NCBI GenBank assembly: GCA_021737645.1
Contig: JAIPDO010000010.1
Coordinates: 19,551 to 83,550 of the forward strand
Origin: Desulfarculaceae bacterium
GTDB taxonomy: Bacteria; Desulfobacterota; Desulfarculia; Desulfarculales; Desulfarculaceae
Direction of reading: 5' to 3'
DNA length: 64,000 bases
Position 1 is the stretch's first letter. Each line of letters opens with the position of its first letter. The notes beneath the pieces are model-generated. The model was not told the DNA's origin. It did no database searches and was given only the letters and a program-made list of their open reading frames with translations. Made by a program: the position numbers and the translations under genes. Positions 8,478 to 16,768 of the stretch are shown here, in pieces.

Positions 8478-9860
8478 ATGACCACAAGCGAATCCATCAG
8501 TGGCACCGCCGCCAAAGGCCGCATCCTGGTGGTGGATGACGAACTGACCACCCTCAAGAATCTGCGCCGTATTTTGGAAAAGGAAGGCTATCAGGTCTCC
8601 ACCTACAGCAACCCGGTGAGGGCCCTGGAACTGCTCAAGCGCGAGACCTTCGACGTGTTGCTAAGCGACCTGCGCATGCCTCACCTGGATGGCCTGGAAT
8701 TGTTGGACCAGGCCAAGCTGATCGCGCCCGGCCTGGAGGTGATCATCATCACCGGCTACGCCAGCCTGGACGGCGCGGTGGAGGCCACCAAAAAAGGGGC
8801 CTATCATTTCCTGGCCAAGCCCTTCACTCCCGAGCAGGTGCGCCAGGTGGTGGCCGAGGCCCTGAGCCTTAAGCACAACAGGGACGCCTCCCAGAGCCTG
8901 GAGATACCGGACGACCAAGCCCAAGAGGGCTCCCTGGTCATTGGGCGGAGCCCCCAGATGCGCCGGGTGGCCGAGGTGATCGCCCAGATCGCCCCCACCG
9001 ACTGCAACGTTTTGATCATGGGCGAGTCCGGCACCGGCAAGGAATTGGCCGCCCGGGCCATCCACACCCATAGCCAGTGCGCCCAGGGGCCTTTCGTGGC
9101 CTTCAACTGCGCGGCGCTCAACGCCGAGCTCATGGAAAACGAGCTGTTCGGCCATGAAAAAGGTGCCTTCACCGGAGCCGGCGATACCAAGGCCGGCCTG
9201 CTGGAGGCGGCCCAGGGCGGCACCATCTTCCTGGACGAAATAGGCGAGATGCCACTGGCCATGCAGGTAAAGCTGCTGCGCGCCCTGCAAGAGCGGGAAG
9301 TGCTCAGGGTGGGGGGCACCCAGGCCGTGAGCCTTCAGGTGCGGGTGGTGGCGGCCACCGCCAGGGACCTAAAGGCCGAGGTGGGCCAGGGAGCCTTTCG
9401 CCAGGATCTGTATTACCGCCTCAACGTGGTGAGCCTTCTGTTACCGCGCCTGGCCGATCGCGGCGACGACATCCAACTTCTGGCCTATTACTTCCTGGGG
9501 ATTTTCAACCGCCGCATGAACAAGGAAGTCCGAGGCATCGACCCCCGCGCCATGGAGCTACTCACCAGCTACGCCTATCCGGGCAACGTTCGCGAGCTGG
9601 CCAACATCGTGGAGCGGGCGGTGGCCCTGTGCGGGCAGGAGATGATCACCGAGCGCGATCTGCCCCCCGACCTGGCCGCGGTTGAACTGGCCAGCTTTGC
9701 CCGTCCCGACAGCGAGTCGCCCACTCTGGAAGAGTTGGAGCGCCGCTACATTGAGCACATCCTGGAGATAACCGGCGGGGTGCGCACCAGGGCGGCGGAC
9801 ATCCTGGGCATCGACCGGGTCAGCCTGTGGCGCAAGATTAAGAAGTACGGTCTGGAATAG
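8478..9860 (+). CDS. NtrC-family sigma-54-dependent response regulator
   Basis: A 460-residue transcription activator. The receiver domain (about 22-135) shows the acidic pair VVDDE, phospho-acceptor Asp in LLSDLRMP, Thr in IIITGYAS and Lys in FLAKPF. The AAA+ domain (about 160-395) has Walker A GESGTGKE, GAFTGA (the sigma-54 contact loop) and Walker B GTIFLDEIGEM. A Fis-type HTH ends the protein (RAADILGIDRVSLWRKIKKY). I choose ATG 8478 because GGCGGAGA lies just before it; the ORF start at 8457 is a GTG without a ribosome site. The next gene has a sigma-54 promoter with repeated upstream sites, so this regulator probably drives that operon. Its kinase may be the one at 14566-16152. Confidence 0.93.
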   Translation: MTTSESISGTAAKGRILVVDDELTTLKNLRRILEKEGYQVSTYSNPVRALELLKRETFDVLLSDLRMPHLDGLELLDQAKLIAPGLEVIIITGYASLDGAVEATKKGAYHFLAKPFTPEQVRQVVAEALSLKHNRDASQSLEIPDDQAQEGSLVIGRSPQMRRVAEVIAQIAPTDCNVLIMGESGTGKELAARAIHTHSQCAQGPFVAFNCAALNAELMENELFGHEKGAFTGAGDTKAGLLEAAQGGTIFLDEIGEMPLAMQVKLLRALQEREVLRVGGTQAVSLQVRVVAATARDLKAEVGQGAFRQDLYYRLNVVSLLLPRLADRGDDIQLLAYYFLGIFNRRMNKEVRGIDPRAMELLTSYAYPGNVRELANIVERAVALCGQEMITERDLPPDLAAVELASFARPDSESPTLEELERRYIEHILEITGGVRTRAADILGIDRVSLWRKIKKYGLE

Positions 9861-9885
9861 GGCGTTGCATTAGCGATACGGCGCG

Positions 9886-9982
9886 TTGCGTTTGCGCAAC
9901 AAACCATTCCCATCCTTTGAAATGGCGCTCTGCATGAGCCTTTTGGCATCACCCTATTGCATATAGCAACAAATCGTTCCCG
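9886..9982. promoter_or_regulatory. Paired upstream activator sites (GCAACAAAYCRTTCCC)
   Basis: A 16-base element occurs twice on the + strand with two mismatches: GCAACAAACCATTCCC at 9897-9912 and GCAACAAATCGTTCCC at 9967-9982, exactly 70 bases apart. Each is preceded by TTGC, making dyads (GTTGCG-TTTG-CGCAAC at 9886-9901 and TTGC-ATATA-GCAA at 9958-9970). They lie 80-170 bases upstream of the sigma-54 promoter, the normal position of enhancer sites for NtrC-type activators. That the regulator just upstream binds them is an inference. Confidence 0.6.
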
Positions 9983-10047
9983 GTCACCCCCCTGCGCTTA
10001 AACCACAATTAAACCTTAAAATCAGCTAGTTGACCAAAATACCTTGC

Positions 10048-10064
10048 TTGGTACGTCCTTTGCT
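10048..10064 (+). promoter_or_regulatory. Sigma-54 (-24/-12) promoter of the USP-SLC13 operon
   Basis: TTGGTACGTCCTTTGCT matches the sigma-54 consensus YTGGCACG-N4-TTGCW at all but one core base, with exactly 10 bases between the -24 GG and the -12 GC. It lies 31 bases before the start codon of the universal stress protein gene. Confidence 0.75.
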
Positions 10065-10094
10065 TTTGCCTTGGGGGAGGAAAGGCGAAGGCCC

Positions 10095-10535
10095 ATGTTT
10101 AAACGCATCTTGGTCGTAATGGAAAATGAGCAGGTCAGTTCCCAGGCGGTCTACTACGCCCGCGAGCTGGCCCAGCGAATGGATGCCGAGGTCTCTTTCC
10201 TGATGCTGGTGGAGATGTCCGCCCTGGATCGCACCTGGCTGGGCAGCAGCCGTAGCGCCATCTCCGAGTTGGACGACCGGGTGGGGCGGCAGATAGGCGA
10301 GCAGAGCGAGCAGTTTCTGCGCGCGGGGATCGCCACCAGCGCGGCGCTCAGGGTGGGCGACCCCAAGCAGGAGTTGTTCAAGTTCCTGGCCGAGCGGCCC
10401 CCCTTTCAGGTCTTGATCTGGGGAAGCCACGAAGAACTGCCCGGCGGCGCATCGCGGGGCCATTGGATGAACACGGCGGCGGCCTCGCTGGAATGCCCCC
10501 TTTGGACCGTCAGCAGCCGGCGGTCCACCGCTTGA
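10095..10535 (+). CDS. Universal stress protein (UspA) family
   Basis: A 146-residue cytoplasmic protein. The start FKRILVVMENEQVSSQAVYYA and the end, with VLIWGSHEELPGG and CPLWTVSS, match the first strand and the last nucleotide-side strands of the UspA alpha/beta fold. The typical GxxxSG ATP motif is not clear (GSHEELPGGASRGH instead), so ATP binding is uncertain. Being first behind the sigma-54 promoter and next to a transporter, it may act as a regulatory partner of the permease. The ATG at 10095 is used; the ORF start at 10044 would place coding sequence across the promoter. Confidence 0.85.
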   Translation: MFKRILVVMENEQVSSQAVYYARELAQRMDAEVSFLMLVEMSALDRTWLGSSRSAISELDDRVGRQIGEQSEQFLRAGIATSAALRVGDPKQELFKFLAERPPFQVLIWGSHEELPGGASRGHWMNTAAASLECPLWTVSSRRSTA

Positions 10536-10594
10536 GGGCCGCCTGGCCTCATGGATTGGTAACCACTTTTTCTAACGGCGCAAGGTGACTTTTA

Positions 10595-12403
10595 ATGCCT
10601 ACACTTACTGCTGAAATGATTCTGGTCATGATGATGATCGGGGTCGCGGTGTTTCTATTCATCGTAGAATGGGTGCGGGTGGATGTGGTGGCCATCTTGA
10701 TGATGGTGACCCTGCCCCTGTTGCATCTGGTAACCCCGTCCGAGGCCTTCTCCGGCCTTTCCAGCAACGCGGTGGTGTCGATCATCGCGGTTATCATCAT
10801 AGGGGCGGGCCTGGACAAGACCGGCGTGGTCAACCGGCTGGTGGGCCCCATCCTGAAGGTGGCGGGCAACAGCCAGTCACGCATCGTAATCTTTATCTCA
10901 CTTACCGTGGCCTTCATCTCCAGCTTCATGCAAAACATCGGGGCGGCCGCCCTGTTTTTGCCCGCGGTGCAGCGCATCAGCAAAAACCTCAAGATACCCA
11001 TCGGCAAGCTCTTGATGCCCATCGGCTTCTCGGCCATTTTGGGTGGCACGGTAACTCTGGTGGGCTCCAGCCCCCTGATCTTGCTCAACGACCTGATGAT
11101 ACCCTTCAAGCTCGAACCCTTTGGCCTGTTCGACGTCACCCCGGTGGGTCTGGCCCTGGTGGCCGCGGGCATCGCCTGCTTCGTTTTCTTCGGCCGCTTC
11201 ATCCTGCCCGGCGGCAAGGCCGAAGAAAGCAGCCCCGCCGCGGAGGATCGCCAGGAGGAAAACCAGATCATAGACGAGTTGGGGCGCCCTTGGGAGCTAA
11301 CCACCCCCGAGGACTTCACCCATTACCGCGAACCGGTCACCGTGGACGCCCTGCGTAAGCGCTACCTGGTCAACGTGGTGGGCCTGGTGGAGCCGCCGGA
11401 CTTCAAGGTGCTGGGCCCGGCCCCGGACCAGGAGATCCGCTCCGGGGTGGATATGGTGGTCTACGGCCAGGAAAAGGACGTGCGCCGCATGGCCCAGGAA
11501 GAGGGCATGGAACTCAAGGAGGACTTGGCGCTGTTCAAGGGCGAGTTGGCCGACCACGCCAGCGGCACGGTGGAGGCGGTGGTGGCGCCGCGTTCCAGCC
11601 TGGCGGGCAAGACCCTGAACCAAGTGGACCTGACCGAGCGCTTCCAGGTGACGCCTTTGGCGGTGTACCGTCAGGGAGTGGTCTACCGGGCCGAGTTGGG
11701 CGATCTTCCCCTCAGGGTGGGCGACGCCGTCCTGCTGCACGGCACCTGGAAGCGCCTGGAGTTGTTGCACGCCGAGGGCAGCCTGCTGTTCACCACACCC
11801 CTGGACTCTGATCAGCTTCGGCCCGAAAAGGCCATGTTCGCCGGCATCTGGCTGGCCGTGGCCCTTATCATGGTCATCGTGTTCAAGATACAGCTTTCGG
11901 TGTGCCTGATGACCGGCGCCCTGGGCATGATAATCACCCGGGTGCTGTCCATCGACGAGGCCTACCAGGCGGTGGACTGGCGCACCGTGTTTTTACTGGG
12001 CGGGCTGATTCCCCTGGGCATCGCCACCGAGAAAACCGGCACCGCCGCCTGGATCGCCCACACGGTGCTGAACGCCATCGGCACCGTGGAACCCATCGTG
12101 CTGCTGGCGGTCATCGGCGTGCTGGCCACGGTGTTTACCCTGGTTATCTCCAACGTGGGGGCTACGGTTCTGTTGGTGCCCCTGGTGGTGAACATGGCCC
12201 TGGCCGCCCACACCGACCCGCGCATGGCCGCCCTGGTGGTGGGCCTGGCCACCAGTAACTCCTTCATCCTGCCCACCCATCAGGTGAACGCGCTTTACAT
12301 GGGGCCGGGCCGCTACCGAAGCGTGGATTTCATGAAAGCAGGCACCGTAGTGAGCATCGTCTTCCTGGTGGTAATGATAGCGATGCTCTACCTGTTCTAC
12401 TAA
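10595..12403 (+). CDS. SLC13/DASS-family permease with soluble RCK_C-type insert
   Basis: A 602-residue inner-membrane anion permease. Hydrophobic segments fill residues 5-210 and 410-602. The DASS re-entrant signatures are visible as SSFMQNIGAAALFLPAV and ISNVGATVLLVPLV, and ATSNSFILPTHQVNALYMGP near the end is typical. Between the two halves (about 215-400) is a soluble region whose end (SLAGKTLNQVDLTERFQVTP to RVGDAVLLHGTWKRLELL) resembles TrkA C-terminal (RCK_C) domains that gate transport. Family members move sulfate, dicarboxylates or similar anions with sodium; in a sulfate reducer sulfate is a reasonable guess but not shown. Confidence 0.88.
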   Translation: MPTLTAEMILVMMMIGVAVFLFIVEWVRVDVVAILMMVTLPLLHLVTPSEAFSGLSSNAVVSIIAVIIIGAGLDKTGVVNRLVGPILKVAGNSQSRIVIFISLTVAFISSFMQNIGAAALFLPAVQRISKNLKIPIGKLLMPIGFSAILGGTVTLVGSSPLILLNDLMIPFKLEPFGLFDVTPVGLALVAAGIACFVFFGRFILPGGKAEESSPAAEDRQEENQIIDELGRPWELTTPEDFTHYREPVTVDALRKRYLVNVVGLVEPPDFKVLGPAPDQEIRSGVDMVVYGQEKDVRRMAQEEGMELKEDLALFKGELADHASGTVEAVVAPRSSLAGKTLNQVDLTERFQVTPLAVYRQGVVYRAELGDLPLRVGDAVLLHGTWKRLELLHAEGSLLFTTPLDSDQLRPEKAMFAGIWLAVALIMVIVFKIQLSVCLMTGALGMIITRVLSIDEAYQAVDWRTVFLLGGLIPLGIATEKTGTAAWIAHTVLNAIGTVEPIVLLAVIGVLATVFTLVISNVGATVLLVPLVVNMALAAHTDPRMAALVVGLATSNSFILPTHQVNALYMGPGRYRSVDFMKAGTVVSIVFLVVMIAMLYLFY

Positions 12404-12418
12404 AAGGAGGTCTTGACC

Positions 12419-13234
12419 TTGGCCATCATAACTATATCCCGCGGCTCCTACAGCAAGGGGCGTGAAGTGGCCGAAAAGGTGGCCCAGCGCATGGGCTATC
12501 AGGTCTTAAGCCGTGACGTGCTTCTGGAGGCCTCGGAGCAATTTCATATCCCGGAGGTCAAGCTGGTGCGCGCCATCCACGACGCGCCTTCGGTGTTGGA
12601 GCGCTTCACCCACGGCAAGTATTGCTACCTCACCTTTATCCGCGCCGCCCTTGCCGAGCGGGCGGTCCAGGACAACCTGGTCTACCACGGCCTGGCCGGG
12701 CACCTGTTGCTCAAGGGAGTGCCCCACGTGCTCAAGGTGCGCATCATCGCGGACCTGGAGGCCCGGGTGGCGGCGGAGATGAAACGCGAAAACCTCAGCC
12801 AGGGGCAGGCCCGCGCTCTGCTGCTGAAAGACGACGCCGAACGCCGCAAGTGGACCCAGAGCCTCTACGGTGTGGACCCCTGGGACGCCTCGCTCTATGA
12901 CCTGGTGATTCACGTCGACCAGCTCACCGTGGACGATGCGGTGGATTTCATCGTGCAGGCCGCCGGGAAGGAGTGCTTCAAAAGCACCCCCGAGGCCCAG
13001 CAAAAGATTCAGGACATGGCCCTGGCCTGCCGGGTGAAGGCGGCCTTGGCCGAAGACGACTGCGTGGACTTGGCGGTGACCAGCGAGTTCGGCAACGTGC
13101 TGGTCTACACCAAGCAGGACGACCGCCGGGCCCACCGCTTGGAAGAAAAGCTCAAGCCGCTGGCCAAGCGGCTGCCGGAGATCAATCACCTGGAGGTGCA
13201 CACCGGCCAGCCCTTCCCGCCGGAGGCTTGCTGA
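12419..13234 (+). CDS. Cytidylate-kinase-like protein with C-terminal BON-like domain (copy 1)
   Basis: A 271-residue protein. MAIITISRGSYSKGREVAEKVAQ is the usual start of the cytidylate-kinase-like family (degenerate P-loop GSYSKGRE), followed by YHGLAGHLLLKGVPHVLKVRI and DASLYDLVIHVDQLTVDDAV. The last 70 residues (ALACRVKAALAEDDCVDLAV to LPEINHLEVHTG) look like a BON domain. I choose TTG 12419 because AAAGGAGG lies 8 bases ahead; the ORF start at 12413 is too close to it. The role is unknown; it may bind nucleotide and regulate the transporter or the two-component system encoded beside it. A related copy follows. Confidence 0.8.
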   Translation: MAIITISRGSYSKGREVAEKVAQRMGYQVLSRDVLLEASEQFHIPEVKLVRAIHDAPSVLERFTHGKYCYLTFIRAALAERAVQDNLVYHGLAGHLLLKGVPHVLKVRIIADLEARVAAEMKRENLSQGQARALLLKDDAERRKWTQSLYGVDPWDASLYDLVIHVDQLTVDDAVDFIVQAAGKECFKSTPEAQQKIQDMALACRVKAALAEDDCVDLAVTSEFGNVLVYTKQDDRRAHRLEEKLKPLAKRLPEINHLEVHTGQPFPPEAC

Positions 13235-13271
13235 ATAGCGGCCCCCCGCGGCCGCCAGAGAGGTATATGCT

Positions 13272-14093
13272 ATGCCGTTGATAATCGTTTCAAGCGACAA
13301 CTTTAAGCAGGGAGACGAGATCGGCCAAAAGGTGGCCGGTGTGCTGGGCTACCGCTATGTGGGCCGCGAACTGCTCACCTGGGTGGCCTCGGAGAATCAG
13401 GTGAGCGAGGAGGACTTGGCCCGGGCCCTGGATGACCCGCCCGGCCTTCTGGCCCGTCGCGCCCGCCGCCAGCGGATGCTCGGCTACATCGAAGCGGCCT
13501 GCCTGAACGTGCTGCTGGATGACAACGTGGTGTGCCATGGCCTGGCGGCTCATCTGTACGTTCGCGCGGTGTCCCACGCCCTGAAGGTGCGCATCATCAA
13601 CGAGCCCGAGCAGCGGGCCGAGGAATTGTCCCAAGCCGAGGGCATATCCCTGGACAAGGCCCGCAAGCAGGTCCTGCGCCAAACCAAGGACGAGCGCCGT
13701 TGGTCCGAGGAGGCCTACAGCTTGGACCAGACCGACGCTTCGCTCTATGACCTGGTAATTAGCCTGGGCACCCTGGAGTTGGACAAGGCGGTGGAGATCA
13801 TCAGCGATACGGTGAGCTACCGCAAGTTCCAGCCCATGACCTATTCCCGCAAGCTGATGCAGGACAAGGCCCTGGCCGCGGGCGTGCGCCTAAAGCTCAT
13901 GGAGCAATTCCCGGACATCCGGGTGGAGGCCAACGACGGCACGGTGGTGGCCTATATCCAAAGCTTGAAAAAGGACCAGCGCAAGAAGCAGGAGATGGTG
14001 AGGCAGATCGCCGGCGAGCTGCCGGGAGTGCGCCATGTGGAGGTGCACATAATCCGGGACCTCGTCGGCCAGGCAGCCCAGAGCTCGCGCTGA
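13272..14093 (+). CDS. Cytidylate-kinase-like protein with C-terminal BON-like domain (copy 2)
   Basis: A 273-residue paralogue of the preceding protein in the same operon. Shared blocks are CHGLAAHLYVRAVSHALKVRI, DASLYDLVISLGTLELDKAV and a BON-like tail (ALAAGVRLKLMEQFPDIRVE to LPGVRHVEVHII). The P-loop is more degenerate (SSDNFKQGDEI, without a GKS/T), so kinase activity is doubtful. The pair looks like an old tandem duplication with divergence, perhaps forming a heteromer. Confidence 0.78.
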   Translation: MPLIIVSSDNFKQGDEIGQKVAGVLGYRYVGRELLTWVASENQVSEEDLARALDDPPGLLARRARRQRMLGYIEAACLNVLLDDNVVCHGLAAHLYVRAVSHALKVRIINEPEQRAEELSQAEGISLDKARKQVLRQTKDERRWSEEAYSLDQTDASLYDLVISLGTLELDKAVEIISDTVSYRKFQPMTYSRKLMQDKALAAGVRLKLMEQFPDIRVEANDGTVVAYIQSLKKDQRKKQEMVRQIAGELPGVRHVEVHIIRDLVGQAAQSSR

Positions 14094-14153
14094 ACGCGGG
14101 CAGGTCCTTGACCGGCGAGCCCCTTGTGGGGCAACGTCATAGGAGGTGGATTG

Positions 14154-14573
14154 ATGTCAGATAATTTGCAGGTGCTACTGCTGGACGACGAGCCCATTGT
14201 GGGGCGGCGTCTCAAGCCCGCCCTGGCCAAGATAGGCTGCGATGTAGACGTTTTCGAGGATCCAGAGCAGGCCTTGGCCAAGATGGCTCAAAAAGAGTAC
14301 GACGTGGTGGTCACCGATATACGTATGGATCAGATAGACGGCATGCAGGTGTTGGAGTTCGTGCGCGATCGCTGGCCCCGCAGCAAGGTGATCATGATAA
14401 CCGGCTACGCCATGATGTCCCTGGCCCGCGAGGCCATGGAAAAGGGCGCTTTCGACTTCATAGCCAAACCTTTCAAGCCTGACGACCTGCGCCGGGTGAT
14501 AGCCAAGGCGGCCCACGCCCTGGGCTCGGACATTGATTTCGAAGCGGTGGAGATGGAAAAGGTCAATGGTTGA
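14154..14573 (+). CDS. Single-domain response regulator (receiver)
   Basis: A 139-residue CheY-like receiver without an output domain. It shows the acidic pair LLDDEP, phospho-acceptor VTDIRMD, Thr in MITGYA and Lys in IAKPFKP. AGGAGG lies 8 bases before ATG 14154, so the longer ORF start at 14124 is rejected. The stop overlaps the start of the kinase gene by 8 bases, so the two are translated together. It may relay phosphate between the kinase and the NtrC-type regulator. Confidence 0.92.
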   Translation: MSDNLQVLLLDDEPIVGRRLKPALAKIGCDVDVFEDPEQALAKMAQKEYDVVVTDIRMDQIDGMQVLEFVRDRWPRSKVIMITGYAMMSLAREAMEKGAFDFIAKPFKPDDLRRVIAKAAHALGSDIDFEAVEMEKVNG

Positions 14574-16152
14574 AGGATCGATCCAGGGCAATGGCCAGCC
14601 CCCGCCGGAGGCCGGCCCCCAGGCGGAGGAAGAGATCGAGGTGCAGGGGCGCCTGGGGCTGGCCCGTGGCGCTGAACAGGCGCGCCGGGCCTTGCTCAAC
14701 CGTCCCCGCTTCAGCCTGCGCTTGCAGATATTTCTGGGCAACGCCCTGGCTTTTTTGATCGCCATCGCCATTGCCATTGCCTTGGTGGCCAGCTTCCACC
14801 GCATGGAAAGCAAGATCCGCTTCCTGGAGATCGTCAACGACTACGTGATGGAGGTGGAGCAGGCGCGCCGTTTTGAGAAGAACTTCTTCCTCTACGGCAC
14901 CAACCTGAGCGATGCCCAGGACAACGTTTTCAAGGCCGAAAACATCCTCAGCCGCAATGCCGAGGAACTGGCAGCCATCATGGGGGCCGGCTGGCGCGAG
15001 GAGATGCTGCCCAACCTGCACCGCTATGAGCAGTTGCTGGAAAAGCTGGGCCAGCAGCCGCAGTCCGACCAGGCTTTGAGTAAACAGGAGCGCCGCCGGG
15101 TGCAGAGTCAGGTGCGCGGCCAGGGCCAGCAGATGGTTTCCGCGGCCTTGGGCCTGCTTAGCAAGGAGAAGACGGCCCTGGCCGAGGTGCTGACCCGTTC
15201 ACGCCTGCTGCTTTTCTATTCGGTGGGCTTGCTGCTGTTGTGCATGGCCTTGAACGCCTACCTGCTGGGCAGCCGCATGCTCAGCTCCATCAACCGCTTC
15301 GGCCAGTACGCCCACCGCATCGCCTCGGGCGACTTCACCCCGCTCACCCCCAGCAAACGCTACCGCGACGAGTTCACCGAACTGGCCCTGGCCATCAACA
15401 GCATGATCGAGGAACTGGAAGACCGCGAGGCGGTGCTGGTTCAGTCGCATAAAATGCGGGCGGTTGGCACCCTGACCGCCGGGGTGGCCCATGAGCTGAA
15501 CAACCCCATGAACAACATCACCCTCACCGCCCACATGCTCCAGGAAGACTACGCGGACCTGGACGACCAGGAGCGGCTGGAGATGATCGGCGACGTGGTG
15601 GGCGAGGCCTCGCGAGCCAAGAAGATCATCAGCAACCTGCTGGACTTCGCCCGGGAGAGCGGCAGCCAGCTGGAGCCCCTGGATCTGCCGGAGTTGCTCC
15701 GCGAAACCATCGCCCTGGCCAGCAACCAGATCAAGCTCTCGGGCATCAAGATAGACTTTCAGGCCTCGGGCAACCTTCCCCGGGTGCATGGCGACAGCCA
15801 GCAATTGCGCCAGGTGTTTTTGAACCTGATCCTCAACGCCATCGACGCCTCCTCCAAGGGAGGCCAAATCCAGGTCCTGGTGCTTCCCGCCGACGAGCCC
15901 AACTACCTGGCTGTGAAGGTCATAGACTCGGGCAGCGGAATCCCGGCCCACATCCTGCCCTCCATCTTCGATCCCTTCTTCACCACCAAGGGCAAGGGCA
16001 AGGGCACCGGCTTGGGGCTAAGCGTGTCTCAGGGCATCGTGGCCAAGCACGGCGGTCGCATCAGGGTAAGCAGCCAGGAAAAACAGGGCGCCACCTTCAC
16101 CGTGGTGCTTCCCGTGACCACCATCCCCGCCGAATTGGGCGCCAAGAAATAG
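14566..16152 (+). CDS. Membrane sensor histidine kinase (HAMP, HisKA, HATPase)
   Basis: A 528-residue kinase. Two membrane helices (LQIFLGNALAFLIAIAIAIAL, about 53-75; LLLFYSVGLLLLCMALNAYLLG, about 215-237) flank a mainly helical periplasmic sensor of about 140 residues, followed by HAMP, the H-box TAGVAHELNNPMNN, N-box NLILNAIDAS, G1 DSGSGIPA and G2 GKGTGLGLSVSQG. The ZraS/NtrB-like H-box fits a partner of the NtrC class, matching the activator at 8478-9860. The start overlaps the receiver gene; the longer ORF start at 14533 lies inside that gene without its own ribosome site. Confidence 0.93.
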   Translation: MVEGSIQGNGQPPPEAGPQAEEEIEVQGRLGLARGAEQARRALLNRPRFSLRLQIFLGNALAFLIAIAIAIALVASFHRMESKIRFLEIVNDYVMEVEQARRFEKNFFLYGTNLSDAQDNVFKAENILSRNAEELAAIMGAGWREEMLPNLHRYEQLLEKLGQQPQSDQALSKQERRRVQSQVRGQGQQMVSAALGLLSKEKTALAEVLTRSRLLLFYSVGLLLLCMALNAYLLGSRMLSSINRFGQYAHRIASGDFTPLTPSKRYRDEFTELALAINSMIEELEDREAVLVQSHKMRAVGTLTAGVAHELNNPMNNITLTAHMLQEDYADLDDQERLEMIGDVVGEASRAKKIISNLLDFARESGSQLEPLDLPELLRETIALASNQIKLSGIKIDFQASGNLPRVHGDSQQLRQVFLNLILNAIDASSKGGQIQVLVLPADEPNYLAVKVIDSGSGIPAHILPSIFDPFFTTKGKGKGTGLGLSVSQGIVAKHGGRIRVSSQEKQGATFTVVLPVTTIPAELGAKK

Positions 16153-16420
16153 GCTGGACCGCCCTCATTGAATCCCGTCAACCATCGGCAACGGGGGGCA
16201 CATCAAGCGCTGGTAAACAAAAGGGCCCTGGGGGATTGCCCCACGGAGCCTTCGTAAAACAGCCTGGCGCAAGCCGCCAAGGCAGGTGAAGTTACAGCCG
16301 TGGGACCTCTAGCCAATATTAACCTCTATATCCCCAGCACCTGATTTGGTACATATTATAGGTAGTGCGGATGCGCCAAGCATCCACAGCGCCTAACCCT
16401 GAAGCAGGATGACATCAGCG

Positions 16421-16594
16421 ATGACCGATTATAATGACGCCAAATACGAGTGCCCCTGCGGCTACGTCTACGACCCGGCAGAGGGAGATTATGAGCATGG
16501 GGTGATGCCCGGCACAGCCTTCGGCGATCTGCCGGCGGACTGGCTCTGTCCCCTGTGCGGCTCGGAGAAGCAATACTTCGAGCTCGTGGACTAG
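16421..16594 (+). CDS. Rubredoxin with shortened first metal-binding knuckle
   Basis: A small iron electron carrier (57 residues from ATG 16421, 61 from ATG 16409; ribosome-site spacing does not decide well). [18 protein letters not shown] is a classical rubredoxin second half. The first knuckle reads [11 protein letters not shown], that is C-x-C-G, while normal rubredoxins have C-x2-C-G, so one residue is missing between the first two cysteines. In sulfate reducers rubredoxin donates electrons to oxygen- or superoxide-reducing proteins. It appears monocistronic. Confidence 0.88.
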   Translation: MTDYNDAKYECPCGYVYDPAEGDYEHGVMPGTAFGDLPADWLCPLCGSEKQYFELVD

Positions 16595-16768
16595 CCGGCC
16601 CCCCCGGCCGTGGCCTTGACCGCCACCGTAATAAAAAGCCAATTTTTGTTGGGCGGTGCCCCGCATTAAAAGTAATATTGCCTCTCATTCCTGTGGGGGT
16701 GGCGGTGTGCTCCGTGCAACCATGCGCGGACCAAGCCGATATGCAACAACTCAGGCGGGGGAAAGCCG

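Noticed and set aside
9861-10060. Start of the USP gene at 10044 as given by the ORF track
   Set aside because: That start would place coding sequence over the sigma-54 -24/-12 elements; ATG 10095 fits the UspA family start.
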